NCBI GenBank assembly: GCA_900752305.1
Contig: CAADUV010000061.1
Location: 1-22,244, forward strand
Source: an uncultured Oscillospiraceae bacterium
Lineage (GTDB): Bacteria > Bacillota > Clostridia > Oscillospirales > Oscillospiraceae
DNA: 22,244 nt
Reading direction: 5' to 3'
Positions 1-6,215 of this stretch are shown here, in pieces. The notes beneath the pieces are model-generated. The model was not told the DNA's origin, did not search any database, and saw only the letters and a program-made list of their open reading frames with translations. Both the position numbers and the translations under genes were made by a program. Within the stretch, counting starts at the first letter, position 1, and each line of letters starts with the position of its first letter.

Positions 1-672
1 GGCAACCGGATTTCGGTTGCGGTCGAAGATGGGCACAGCCAGCGAGCCGATGTTTTCCGACAGCTCGTCGAAGATGATGCAGTATCCTTTCTGTCTGGTA
101 CGCGCCAGCTCCTGCTGGATCTCCTGGATGTCCACCTTGGTCTCCGGGGTAAATTTCCTCAGCTCACTGTCCCGCAAAACCCGCTGAACTTCCCCAGAAG
201 ACTGGTACGCCATGATGGCGCGCCCCATCGCGGAACAGTACATTGGATGGCAATGACCCATCGGAATCAGCAATTCCATGGTATTTTCGCAACAAATACT
301 AATCAAATGCACCACTTCCACCCCACGGGGCACACTCATGTGACTGTGGACGCCATACTTGTACGACAGCCGCTGCAGCTCCGGATAGGCGAAGCGGTAG
401 ATGCTGCTGTTCTGCAGCGCCGCACCGGCCAGAGCGGCAATCTCCAGGCCCAGGGAGTAAAATCCCGTGGCGTCATCCCGCTGGAGGTAGCCCCAGTCCA
501 GCATGGTGTTGAGATGTCTGGAGACGGTGCTGATGTTCATGTGCAGCTTGGAGGCGATGTCCGAAGTCCGCTGGGTCGGCGTTGTCTCGTTGAAGGTGGA
601 GAGGATCGCGAAGGTCTTACCCACACTCTTCGCGTTGGAACTGCTCTGCTGTTTCACTGCTGCTTGACTCAT
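1..672 (-). CDS. IclR-family transcriptional regulator A (C-terminus off window)
   Basis: Reading frame open to the left window edge; 224 residues are visible. It starts at the ATG at 672-670 (protein begins MSQAAVKQQ), behind an AAAGGAAAGGG ribosome binding site. Residues ~15-75 form the winged helix-turn-helix typical of IclR proteins (RTSDIASKLHMNISTVSRHL), and the rest is the GAF-like effector-binding domain. The missing C-terminus should be about 40 residues, judged from the near-identical paralogue at 3252-4046; by eye about three quarters of positions match. IclR regulators bind small organic acids or their derivatives and control adjacent catabolic genes. The position beyond a CoA-transferase suggests control of short-chain-acid metabolism, but the effector cannot be read from the sequence. 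Confidence 0.93.
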   Translation of the reverse strand, partial: MSQAAVKQQSSSNAKSVGKTFAILSTFNETTPTQRTSDIASKLHMNISTVSRHLNTMLDWGYLQRDDATGFYSLGLEIAALAGAALQNSSIYRFAYPELQRLSYKYGVHSHMSVPRGVEVVHLISICCENTMELLIPMGHCHPMYCSAMGRAIMAYQSSGEVQRVLRDSELRKFTPETKVDIQEIQQELARTRQKGYCIIFDELSENIGSLAVPIFDRNRNPVA

Positions 673-756
673 AACCAAACACCCTTTCCTTTCAAGTTCT
701 CTTTCTGCCTGGTCGATGCAAACGAATCTTTTTGTGCAATTTGTACGAGCAACATC

Positions 757-785
757 AGTGTAACACGGCTTTTCATATCACGCAA
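757..785 (-). promoter_or_regulatory. Probable promoter of IclR regulator A
   Basis: On the minus strand the -35 box TTGCGT (785-780) and the -10 box TACACT (762-757) are separated by 17 bp. They lie 85 bp upstream of the ATG. Two operator-like repeats sit directly upstream of the -35 box. Confidence 0.55.
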
Positions 786-790
786 TCATT

Positions 791-827
791 TTTCGCAAGA
801 AGCAACATCTTTTTCGCATAGTGCAAC
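791..827. promoter_or_regulatory. Two operator-like repeats 21 bp apart, upstream of IclR A
   Basis: TTTCGCAAGAAGCAAC (791-806) and TTTCGCATAGTGCAAC (812-827) differ at only three positions. They repeat at exactly 21 bp, two helical turns, so a bound protein would face the same side of the DNA. Related copies occur at 4143-4158 (upstream of IclR B) and, inverted, at 3139-3154 (behind the CoA-transferase promoter). The pattern is consistent with binding by one or both IclR proteins, which is an inference. Confidence 0.5.
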
Positions 828-943
828 AGCATGAAAATTTTTGTAATCTTGATGGACCATCCCCCAACGCACCCTATTTTCTCCTGTTTTGTGGGTTCTA
901 TCCCTCCTCCGAACGCCCCATCCACCCCATGCACCAAAAAGGA

Positions 944-978
944 ACCGACCCTCGTTTTTGCATAAAACAAGGGTCGGT
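944..978 (-). terminator. Hairpin with U-tract on the minus strand, no gene attached
   Basis: ACCGACCCT (944-952) pairs with AGGGTCGGT (970-978). After one mismatch, GTTTT (954-958) pairs with AAAAC (964-968), leaving a 5-nt TGCAT loop. Read on the minus strand it is followed by TTCCTTTTT, so it looks like an intrinsic terminator for a minus-strand transcript from the gene-free region to its right. Confidence 0.5.
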
Positions 979-1099
979 CTTGCATAAGAGAACAAGCGAT
1001 CAGCGTTGAGAAAGGATTGCATTCCCCGTCCTGCGGAGTCACAAAAACACAGGACAAGGCACGCCGACCGCACATCTGTTTGACTTCTAGCTGAGCATT

Positions 1100-1296
1100 T
1101 AAAAGAGCCATGCACTAAACTTCAATGAACACAAGTTTCCTGGATAGGAGGTATACACAACGCCTCACCTAGGGTAAGGGAACGGCTCGTCCGATCTGAT
1201 CCGGCGAGACCATGAGAGATCGAAAGGGGAAGATCTCTCAAAGGTGAGGGCCTATTCTATGAAGATTTTGGCAGAAGATGAAGGATGGCTCTTTTA
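1100..1296 (+). ncRNA. Candidate structured RNA, class not recognised
   Basis: A 12-bp perfect inverted repeat closes the element: TAAAAGAGCCAT at 1100-1111 and ATGGCTCTTTTA at 1285-1296. An additional pairing CTTCA (1120-1124) with TGAAG (1279-1283) lies inside it. Within these, GCCTCACCT (1162-1170) pairs with AGGTGAGGGC (1242-1251, one bulge). That helix encloses two hairpins: CTCG-t-CCG with CGG-CGAG (1186-1208) and GAGAGAT with ATCTCTC (1214-1239). Unpaired segments on the plus strand are purine-rich (for example GGGTAAGGGAACGG), as in many functional RNAs, which favours the plus strand. No convincing promoter or protein start was found, and I do not recognise the family. Confidence 0.45.
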
Positions 1297-1325
1297 GACA
1301 CCCAGCTATTCTGTTATAAGAGGTT

Positions 1326-1362
1326 GGGCGGCTGTCCGCCTGGCTGTAGCAGACAGCCGCCC
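1326..1362 (-). terminator. Strong GC-rich hairpin downstream of the CoA-transferase
   Basis: GGGCGGCTGTC (1326-1336) and GACAGCCGCCC (1352-1362) form a perfect 11-bp stem with a 15-nt loop. The loop can itself pair alternatively with either arm (GGCGG/CCGCC and GGCTGT/ACAGCC). It lies 76 bp after the CoA-transferase stop codon. The following minus-strand sequence is only weakly T-rich (AACCTCTTATAAC), so it may be an RNA-stabilising hairpin rather than a full intrinsic terminator. Confidence 0.45.
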
Positions 1363-1437
1363 GGCGTATAAAACCCAGTTACTTCTCTTTCCACCCCATG
1401 ATACAGTCAGAGAAGGTAGGCAGGTTCGCGAAAGGAC

Positions 1438-2916
1438 TTACTTTTTCATGGTGCCGTGGTCCAGATAGTTCTGGTGCCAGGACAGAGCCAGCTTCAGGTC
1501 GTGGGGAGTGTGCTGACCAGCGGAGACCTTGCAGGCATGTTCAAAGTATTCCCGCAACATGGGACGATAATCCGGATGTGCACAATTTTCAATGAGCAAT
1601 TTTGCCCGCTGCTTGGGAGACTTCCAACGCAGGTCAGCAATGCCCTGCTCGGTAACGATGACGTCCACGTCATGTTCGGTGGAGTCCACGTGGGAGACCA
1701 TGGGAACGATGCAGGAGATGTCGCCGCCCTTGGCGATGGATTCGGTGGCAAAGATGCAGATACGAGCGTTGCGGGAGAAGTCAGCGCTGCCGCCCAGGCC
1801 GTTCATCATCTTGGTGCCCATGATGTGGGTGGAGTTGACGTTGCCGTAGATGTCCACTTCAATGGGAGTGTTCAGGGCGATCAGACCCAGACGACGGGCA
1901 GTCTCGGGATGGTTGGTGATTTCCTGGGGACGGACGATGATCTTATCATGATAGTAGTCGATGTTATCATAGAAGCGCTTGCGATAATCCGCAGTCAGCG
2001 CGATGGAACTGGAGGAGATAAACTTCACAACACCCTGATCCAGCAGATCCAGTGCGGCGTCCTGCATGACTTCGGTGTACATGTTCAGACCCTTGAAGCC
2101 GCTCTTTGCCAGGCCGCCCAGGACAGCGTTGCCAACGGAGCCGACGCCGGACTGGATGGGGCCGGGATTTGCGGGCAGACGGCCAGCTTCGATCTCGCCC
2201 TTCAGGAACTTGATGACGTTTTCGCCGATCTTGTCGGTGACAGGAGTGGAGGGCTTGAACTTCTGAGGGGGATCTTCCCGGTCGGTCATCACGATGGCCA
2301 CGATCTTGTCGGGGTCGCAGGGAACGTAGGGGGTGCCAATGCGGTCATCGGGCTTGGTGATGGGGATGATCTTTGCCTCGGGGGGCAGACCGATCTCGAA
2401 AATGTCGTGCATACCCATCAGCTGTTCCGGCAGGGTGGTGTTGACTTCTACGATGACCATGTCAGCGGAAGCGACAGCTGCGTCCGAAGAACCGCAGGAA
2501 GCAGCCAGGTACAGGCCGTCTTCGGTGACAGCGGTACATTCAATCAGTGCCACATTGGTGTGCAGACCGCAGTCCTGCTTCATGTTCATGGGCAGGTGGG
2601 AAATGTGCAGATCGCTAAACTCGATCGTGCCATTGTTGATCGCCTTCCGCAGGTCGCTGTTGGACTGGTGGCCGAAACGGCGGGGGGCCCGACCGGCACG
2701 GGCCCCGGCGCCCCCCCCTTCATCGCCGACTGCTGCACCAACGCTGATGGTCAGATCCTTTGCATGGCCGGATTCCACCAGAGCCAGAGGCACTGCCTTG
2801 GGGCTGCCCACGCTGGTGAAGCCGCTGATGCCCAGGACCATGCCGGACTTGATGAACTGTGCTGCCTGCTGTGCCGACATCACTTTGCTCTTTAGGGATT
2901 CTGCTACTCTTTCCAT
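1438..2916 (-). CDS. Cat1-type acetyl-CoA hydrolase / succinyl-CoA:acetate CoA-transferase
   Basis: A 492-residue enzyme that moves CoA between an acyl-CoA and a carboxylate (acetate, succinate, propionate or butyrate are the usual partners in this family). It aligns from end to end with what I remember of Clostridium kluyveri Cat1, including the GSVGNAVL region, the catalytic-glutamate motif YTEV (Glu282), VDIYGNVNSTH, the GGSADFSRNA loop, VTEQGIADLR and the C-terminal HPDY motif. The ATG at 2916 follows AAGGAG with a 6-nt gap and is served by a strong promoter. It is a single-gene unit bracketed by two IclR regulators. Residues 67-78 are unusually Gly/Arg/Pro-rich where relatives carry ordinary residues. 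The exact substrate cannot be assigned from sequence. Confidence 0.93.
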   Translation of the reverse strand: MERVAESLKSKVMSAQQAAQFIKSGMVLGISGFTSVGSPKAVPLALVESGHAKDLTISVGAAVGDEGGGAGARAGRAPRRFGHQSNSDLRKAINNGTIEFSDLHISHLPMNMKQDCGLHTNVALIECTAVTEDGLYLAASCGSSDAAVASADMVIVEVNTTLPEQLMGMHDIFEIGLPPEAKIIPITKPDDRIGTPYVPCDPDKIVAIVMTDREDPPQKFKPSTPVTDKIGENVIKFLKGEIEAGRLPANPGPIQSGVGSVGNAVLGGLAKSGFKGLNMYTEVMQDAALDLLDQGVVKFISSSSIALTADYRKRFYDNIDYYHDKIIVRPQEITNHPETARRLGLIALNTPIEVDIYGNVNSTHIMGTKMMNGLGGSADFSRNARICIFATESIAKGGDISCIVPMVSHVDSTEHDVDVIVTEQGIADLRWKSPKQRAKLLIENCAHPDYRPMLREYFEHACKVSAGQHTPHDLKLALSWHQNYLDHGTMKK

Positions 2917-3033
2917 ACTTAACTCCTTACTTCGTCAATATTTATGCTGAACTCGTGTCCCGGTCTCCCGCTTTTTCTCCGCCGCATGGACCGCGGACAC
3001 CAAAATGATTCGGTATTCATCACTGTGGTTCGT

Positions 3034-3061
3034 ATTATAGCGGACCGTTTCAAAATAGCAA
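3034..3061 (-). promoter_or_regulatory. Promoter of the CoA-transferase
   Basis: The -10 box is a perfect TATAAT (3039-3034) and the -35 box is TTGCTA (3061-3056), spaced 16 bp. AT-rich sequence lies upstream (about 3080-3125). Transcription would start near 3027, giving a leader of about 110 nt before the ATG at 2916. Confidence 0.75.
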
Positions 3062-3080
3062 CCGATTGAAGCCGCTATTT
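3053..3080. promoter_or_regulatory. Inverted repeat overlapping the CoA-transferase -35 box
   Basis: AAATAGC (3053-3059) and GCTATTT (3074-3080) form a 7-bp inverted repeat with 14 bp between the arms. One arm covers most of the -35 hexamer. The 8-mer TCAATCGG also occurs twice here on the minus strand. A repressor-type operator is plausible; no protein can be assigned. Confidence 0.4.
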
Positions 3081-3138
3081 CCGATTGACGAAATATATTC
3101 TCAAAAAACAGTTTTCGATTTTGCACTGCGATAGGTCA

Positions 3139-3154
3139 GTTGCATATGGTGAAA
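3139..3154 (-). promoter_or_regulatory. IclR-type operator-like motif upstream of the CoA-transferase
   Basis: On the minus strand it reads TTTCACCATATGCAAC. This keeps both conserved ends of the repeats near regulators A and B (TTTC, 6 bp, TGCAAC). It lies about 110 bp upstream of the predicted transcription start of the CoA-transferase. Confidence 0.35.
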
Positions 3155-3198
3155 GCTGTTTGCAGAGGGGTCAACTGCAAACAGCTTTTGTTTTTCTC
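3155..3198 (+). terminator. Intrinsic terminator between IclR B and the CoA-transferase
   Basis: GCTGTTTGCAG (3155-3165) pairs perfectly with CTGCAAACAGC (3175-3185) around a 9-nt loop. On the plus strand TTTTGTTTTTCTC follows. On the minus strand only TTTC follows, but the hairpin is placed as expected to end the IclR B transcript. It may act in both directions. Confidence 0.65.
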
Positions 3199-3251
3199 TA
3201 TGAAACCCGCCACGGCATTCGGAAAGGGTCGTCCACGGCGGTGAGTTGTTT

Positions 3252-4046
3252 TCATTTTGGATAGTAGCCCAGCTTGCCGGAGATCTTTCCGGCCGCGGTC
3301 ATCACGGCCTTGGCCAGCTCTCGTTCCCGCTGAGGCTGGCTCAAGCTCTGGGCGCTGGCGGAGACGCTGATGGCCGCGATCGGATTCCGGTTGCGGTCAA
3401 AGATGGGAGCTGCCAGGGAGCTTTTGCTCTCGGCCAATTCGTCGAAGAGGATGCAGTATCCCTTCTGCCGGGTGTGGATCAGTTCCTGGTTGATCTCCCG
3501 CAGATCGATCTTGGTCTCCGGCGTCAGCTTTTGCAGCTCACTGGCCCGGAGCACCTTTTCCACCTCCGCCTGAGGCATATAGGCCAGCATGGCGCGTCCC
3601 ATGGCAGAGCAGTACATGGGGTGACAATGACCCATAGGAATGAGCAATTCCATGGTACTTTCACAACAAATGCTGATCAAATGCACTACATCCACTGCAC
3701 GGGGCACCCCCATGTGGCTGTGAACGCCGTACTTGTAGGACAGCTGCTGCAGCTCCGGATAAGCATGGCGATAGACGTCATTATTTTGCAGCGCCGCACC
3801 GGCCAGCGCCACGATCTCCAGCCCTAAGGAGTAGTACCCGGTGGAGTCGTCCCGCTCCAGGAAGCCCCAGTCCAACATGGTGTTCAGGTGGCGGGAGACG
3901 GTGCTGATATTCATATGCAGTTTGGTGGCGATATCCGATGTACGCTGTTCCGGCGCCAGTTCGTTGAAGGTGGAGAGAATCTCCAACGTTTTGCTGACAC
4001 TCTTTGCGTTGGAGCCTTTATGTGAACCCTCCGTTCGTTGAGCCAT
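3252..4046 (-). CDS. IclR-family transcriptional regulator B
   Basis: A complete 264-residue IclR protein, the usual family length. The winged helix-turn-helix lies at about residues 15-75 (QRTSDIATKLHMNISTVSRH) and the effector-binding GAF-like domain at about 80-260. The ATG at 4046 is preceded by AGAAAGGATG. It is a close paralogue of the regulator at 1-672; the divergent parts are mainly the first 12 residues and scattered positions of the effector domain. The pair on either side of one CoA-transferase suggests duplication followed by division of labour, for example responses to different acids, which is an inference. An operator-like motif upstream of its own promoter suggests autoregulation or cross-regulation. 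Confidence 0.95.
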   Translation of the reverse strand: MAQRTEGSHKGSNAKSVSKTLEILSTFNELAPEQRTSDIATKLHMNISTVSRHLNTMLDWGFLERDDSTGYYSLGLEIVALAGAALQNNDVYRHAYPELQQLSYKYGVHSHMGVPRAVDVVHLISICCESTMELLIPMGHCHPMYCSAMGRAMLAYMPQAEVEKVLRASELQKLTPETKIDLREINQELIHTRQKGYCILFDELAESKSSLAAPIFDRNRNPIAAISVSASAQSLSQPQRERELAKAVMTAAGKISGKLGYYPK

Positions 4047-4081
4047 GACAGATCATCCTTTCTCAACAGAAAGATTTCCAG

Positions 4082-4111
4082 ATTTTATTGGGATTGTTAC
4101 GTTTCTATCAA
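4082..4111 (-). promoter_or_regulatory. Probable promoter of IclR regulator B
   Basis: On the minus strand the -35 box TTGATA (4111-4106) and the -10 box TAAAAT (4087-4082) are spaced 18 bp, about 36 bp before the start codon. Confidence 0.5.
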
Positions 4112-4142
4112 AGTTTCTGTGCAGGGTTAGTTTATCACCTTT

Positions 4143-4158
4143 TTGCGCATGATGCAAC
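4143..4158. promoter_or_regulatory. Operator-like motif upstream of IclR B
   Basis: TTGCGCATGATGCAAC contains the perfect palindrome GCATGATGC and TTGC/GCAA arms. It matches the repeats at 791-827. It sits 31 bp upstream of the -35 box of regulator B, similar to the arrangement at regulator A. A weaker half-match (TTTCGCAGAATGATAG) lies at 4235-4250. Confidence 0.5.
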
Positions 4159-4159
4159 T

Positions 4160-4398
4160 AGATAACAAGATTTTCTTCAAAATAGGAGAAACTATATACA
4201 AAACAGCGCTTTTCCCTGTGAAAACAGTGCATTTTTTCGCAGAATGATAGGTAGAAATGCCGCAAATCCCGTTTTCCCACTGTGATAACCCGCCAAACCA
4301 CAGAAAATCGCGCCTCTGCTATAAAAAAATCCACGGATACCAACAAAATCCCACGGCCGTCAGAGTCCGAAAAATAGGTGGATTTTGCTCGCGCCCAC
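4160..4398. other. AT-rich intergenic stretch, no gene seen
   Basis: Reading frames here lack a ribosome binding site and recognisable protein. The only structure noted is a 9-bp inverted repeat, AAAATCCAC near 4326 and GTGGATTTT near 4378, separated by about 45 bp, plus the weak operator-like half-match at 4235-4250. Confidence 0.5.
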
Positions 4399-4433
4399 AA
4401 AAAAAGACCTGCCTCGAAAAAGGCAGGTCTTTT
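4399..4433 (-). terminator. Intrinsic terminator of the SecB-like gene
   Basis: AGACCTGCCT (4405-4414) and AGGCAGGTCT (4421-4430) form a 10-bp stem with a 6-nt loop, extended by A:T pairs. On the minus strand it is followed by a run of T. It begins 8 bp after the stop codon of the SecB-like gene. Confidence 0.85.
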
Positions 4434-4441
4434 GCGCACTT

Positions 4442-4873
4442 TTACACGATGGGCAGGGTGGGCTCCTCTTTTTTGGCCTTGTTGAACACCACCTGGCTGG
4501 GGTCGATCTTGGCCTTGCGCAGCACCAGACCGTTCATGCCGGAGGCGGTACACAGGTGGGACACCTCGGACTGCATATAGGGGAAGAGCTGGTCATAGCA
4601 CTGGGTGTGGATCTGCTTCTTATCCTCTTCCGACTCCACGCCCTCACACTTGAACACGCCCAGCATCTCCACGGACAGGAAGAACAGCTTCTCGTCCTCC
4701 TTGTCCTTCAGGGAGTGGTAGAGCTTGGCAACGCAGCGTTCCCCGTCGGGGGAGTAATTCACCTGGAAGGAAAAACTACTGCCCAGCTGTCGGTTCGTAC
4801 CGTGTTTTCGTTCCAGGTCGTTGTTGAAGTGAATCTCACGTACCTTTTGGTTCATCAATGTAGCTGTTGGCAT
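4442..4873 (-). CDS. SecB-like protein (protein-export chaperone fold)
   Basis: 143 residues, the size of a SecB subunit. The central stretch LSVEMLGVFKCEG, followed by CYDQLFPYMQSEVSHL and a Gly-rich segment with a hydrophobic C-terminus, matches the SecB pattern (a beta-strand ending in GVF, then LFPY and a long helix). SecB proteins bind unfolded precursors; the Firmicute versions are poorly studied and some belong to toxin-antitoxin or stress systems. The frame is open further upstream, but the ATG at 4873 is chosen because GGGAGG lies 7 nt before it and the upstream part overlaps the promoter and the end of the kinase gene. It has its own promoter and terminator, so it is a single-gene unit. 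No toxin-like partner is adjacent. Confidence 0.7.
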   Translation of the reverse strand: MPTATLMNQKVREIHFNNDLERKHGTNRQLGSSFSFQVNYSPDGERCVAKLYHSLKDKEDEKLFFLSVEMLGVFKCEGVESEEDKKQIHTQCYDQLFPYMQSEVSHLCTASGMNGLVLRKAKIDPSQVVFNKAKKEEPTLPIV

Positions 4874-4925
4874 AGTATTACCTCCCGTTTTCTGTTTCAG
4901 CCCCCCGTTCGGAAAGCCTGGTTTT

Positions 4926-4953
4926 ATTGTACCACACCCTTCGTCATTTGTAA
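4926..4953 (-). promoter_or_regulatory. Promoter of the SecB-like gene
   Basis: The -35 box TTACAA (4953-4948) overlaps the last codons of the sensor kinase gene. The extended -10 element TGGTACAAT ends at 4926. Spacing is 16 bp and the ATG is about 53 bp downstream. Confidence 0.65.
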
Positions 4954-6215
4954 CCCATTTCTTTTGCCCTGGGCAGGTTGAAACAGAAGGAATTTCCCCG
5001 CTCCGGGCTGGATTCCGCCCACAGCTTCCCCTTGTGCTCCCGAGCAATTTCCCTGGCAATGGCCAATCCCAGCCCAAAGCCCTCGCTGGTCCTGGCCTGA
5101 TCCGCCCGGTAGAACCGCTCAAAAATATGTTCCAGATCCTGAGGCGGGATGGGCGTTCCCTCGTTGCGCACGGTCAGTTGGATGCGATTGCGTCCGTCTG
5201 CCACCAGAGTCACCCAGATGTGTCCGCCCTCCGGCGTGTATTTTCTGGCGTTGTCCAGCAAGATGTCCACCAGCCGTTTCAATTTGCCGCCGTCGCCGGT
5301 GACATACAACTCCTCCGTCACGGCGTCCTCCAGCCGCTTCCCTGCCTCGAACACCGCCGGTTCAAAGCGCAGCAACGCGTCGTCCACCAGGTCGCTGAAA
5401 TTCACCTGCTGCCGCACCAACGCCTGTTGTCCACTGGCATCGGAGCGGGCCAAGGTGAGCATCTCCTCCACCAAGTCCTTCATCTGCTCCGATGACGCTC
5501 GGATATTCCCCAGCCACCGCTGCTGTCGGGCGTCCTGGGGCTGGACACTGTACTCCTGGAGCATATCCACGTTGGAGAGCACCACGGTCAAGGGCGTTTT
5601 CAGCTCATGGGAAGCGTCCGCCACAAACTGCCGCTGCTGTTTCCACGCCCGTTCCGCCGGACGGGTGGCCCAGCGAGCCAGGAGCAGGCTGATAAAGAAG
5701 AAACCGACTAGAGCACCGCCGCCGATGAGCAGCAGGTTGCGCAGCAGGTTTCGGGTGGTGCTGATCTCCTGGGTCATGTCGGTGAAGGCGATACGCCAGC
5801 CGCTGGTAGTGACCTTGCGCAGGTAGCGCAGCTTATAGCTGGCCAGCACACCCACGTCCGACTGGGCATCCAATCCCGCCTGCACCACCTGCAGCAGGGC
5901 TTCCTCGTCATTCAGGTTGTAAAACTTGCTGTCCAGCACCGCCGCCTGTCCTTGGTGGTTCACCGCCACGGTAAAGTAAGGCAGGGAGACCTCCTGTTCC
6001 CGGAAGGGGTTGATGCTCAAGATGCCGCCGCTGTCCGGGTCCCACATGACCACGCTCTCCCCCTTTTGGGAGATGACCCGCTGGAGTACAGACAGGCTGT
6101 CCGCCTGGAGGCTGCTGCGGATGGTGACGAAAAGGAAGGAGCAGATGGTGGCCAGCAGTAAGGTGACCACGGTCATGATGATGGCCACAAATTTCCATCG
6201 CAGACGTCGGATCAC
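4944..6215 (-). CDS. Membrane sensor histidine kinase of a two-component system
   Basis: 423 residues. Transmembrane segment 1 is at about 10-32, a short extracytoplasmic sensor region at about 33-157, and transmembrane segment 2 at about 158-180. The dimerisation/phosphoacceptor motif FVADASHELKTPL follows with His203, then an HATPase_c domain with an N-box LLDNARKYTPEG, FERFYR and GFGLGLAIA. The G1 box reads NEGTPIP instead of the usual DxGxGIP; this variant is common in clostridial kinases, so activity is still expected. The start is the GTG at 6215, which overlaps the response regulator stop (GTGA) behind GGAGG, so the two are translationally coupled. The sensed signal is unknown. The neighbouring ABC export operon is a plausible target, by context only. 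Confidence 0.93.
   Translation of the reverse strand: MIRRLRWKFVAIIMTVVTLLLATICSFLFVTIRSSLQADSLSVLQRVISQKGESVVMWDPDSGGILSINPFREQEVSLPYFTVAVNHQGQAAVLDSKFYNLNDEEALLQVVQAGLDAQSDVGVLASYKLRYLRKVTTSGWRIAFTDMTQEISTTRNLLRNLLLIGGGALVGFFFISLLLARWATRPAERAWKQQRQFVADASHELKTPLTVVLSNVDMLQEYSVQPQDARQQRWLGNIRASSEQMKDLVEEMLTLARSDASGQQALVRQQVNFSDLVDDALLRFEPAVFEAGKRLEDAVTEELYVTGDGGKLKRLVDILLDNARKYTPEGGHIWVTLVADGRNRIQLTVRNEGTPIPPQDLEHIFERFYRADQARTSEGFGLGLAIAREIAREHKGKLWAESSPERGNSFCFNLPRAKEMGYK

Noticed and set aside
773..1115. Two overlapping minus-strand open frames of about 110 codons upstream of regulator A
   Set aside because: They cross the promoter, both operator-like repeats and the terminator-like hairpin, and lack ribosome binding sites and protein-like composition.
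1100..1296. MITE or other mobile element with 12-bp terminal inverted repeats
   Set aside because: No target-site duplication is visible on the two sides and the internal nested helices fit a folded RNA better. Copy number elsewhere could not be checked.
2675..2722. Frameshift or pseudogene in the CoA-transferase at the G-run
   Set aside because: The reading frame and the alignment with Cat1 continue gap-free on both sides, so only substitutions are involved.
1456..2895. Long plus-strand open frame (479 codons) opposite the CoA-transferase
   Set aside because: It is the antisense shadow of a conserved gene, a known effect of GC-rich codon use. No ribosome binding site and no recognisable domain.
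4874..5122. Longer N-terminus for the SecB-like protein
   Set aside because: The upstream part runs antisense-like through the promoter and overlaps the kinase gene in another frame; the ATG at 4873 has the only good ribosome binding site.
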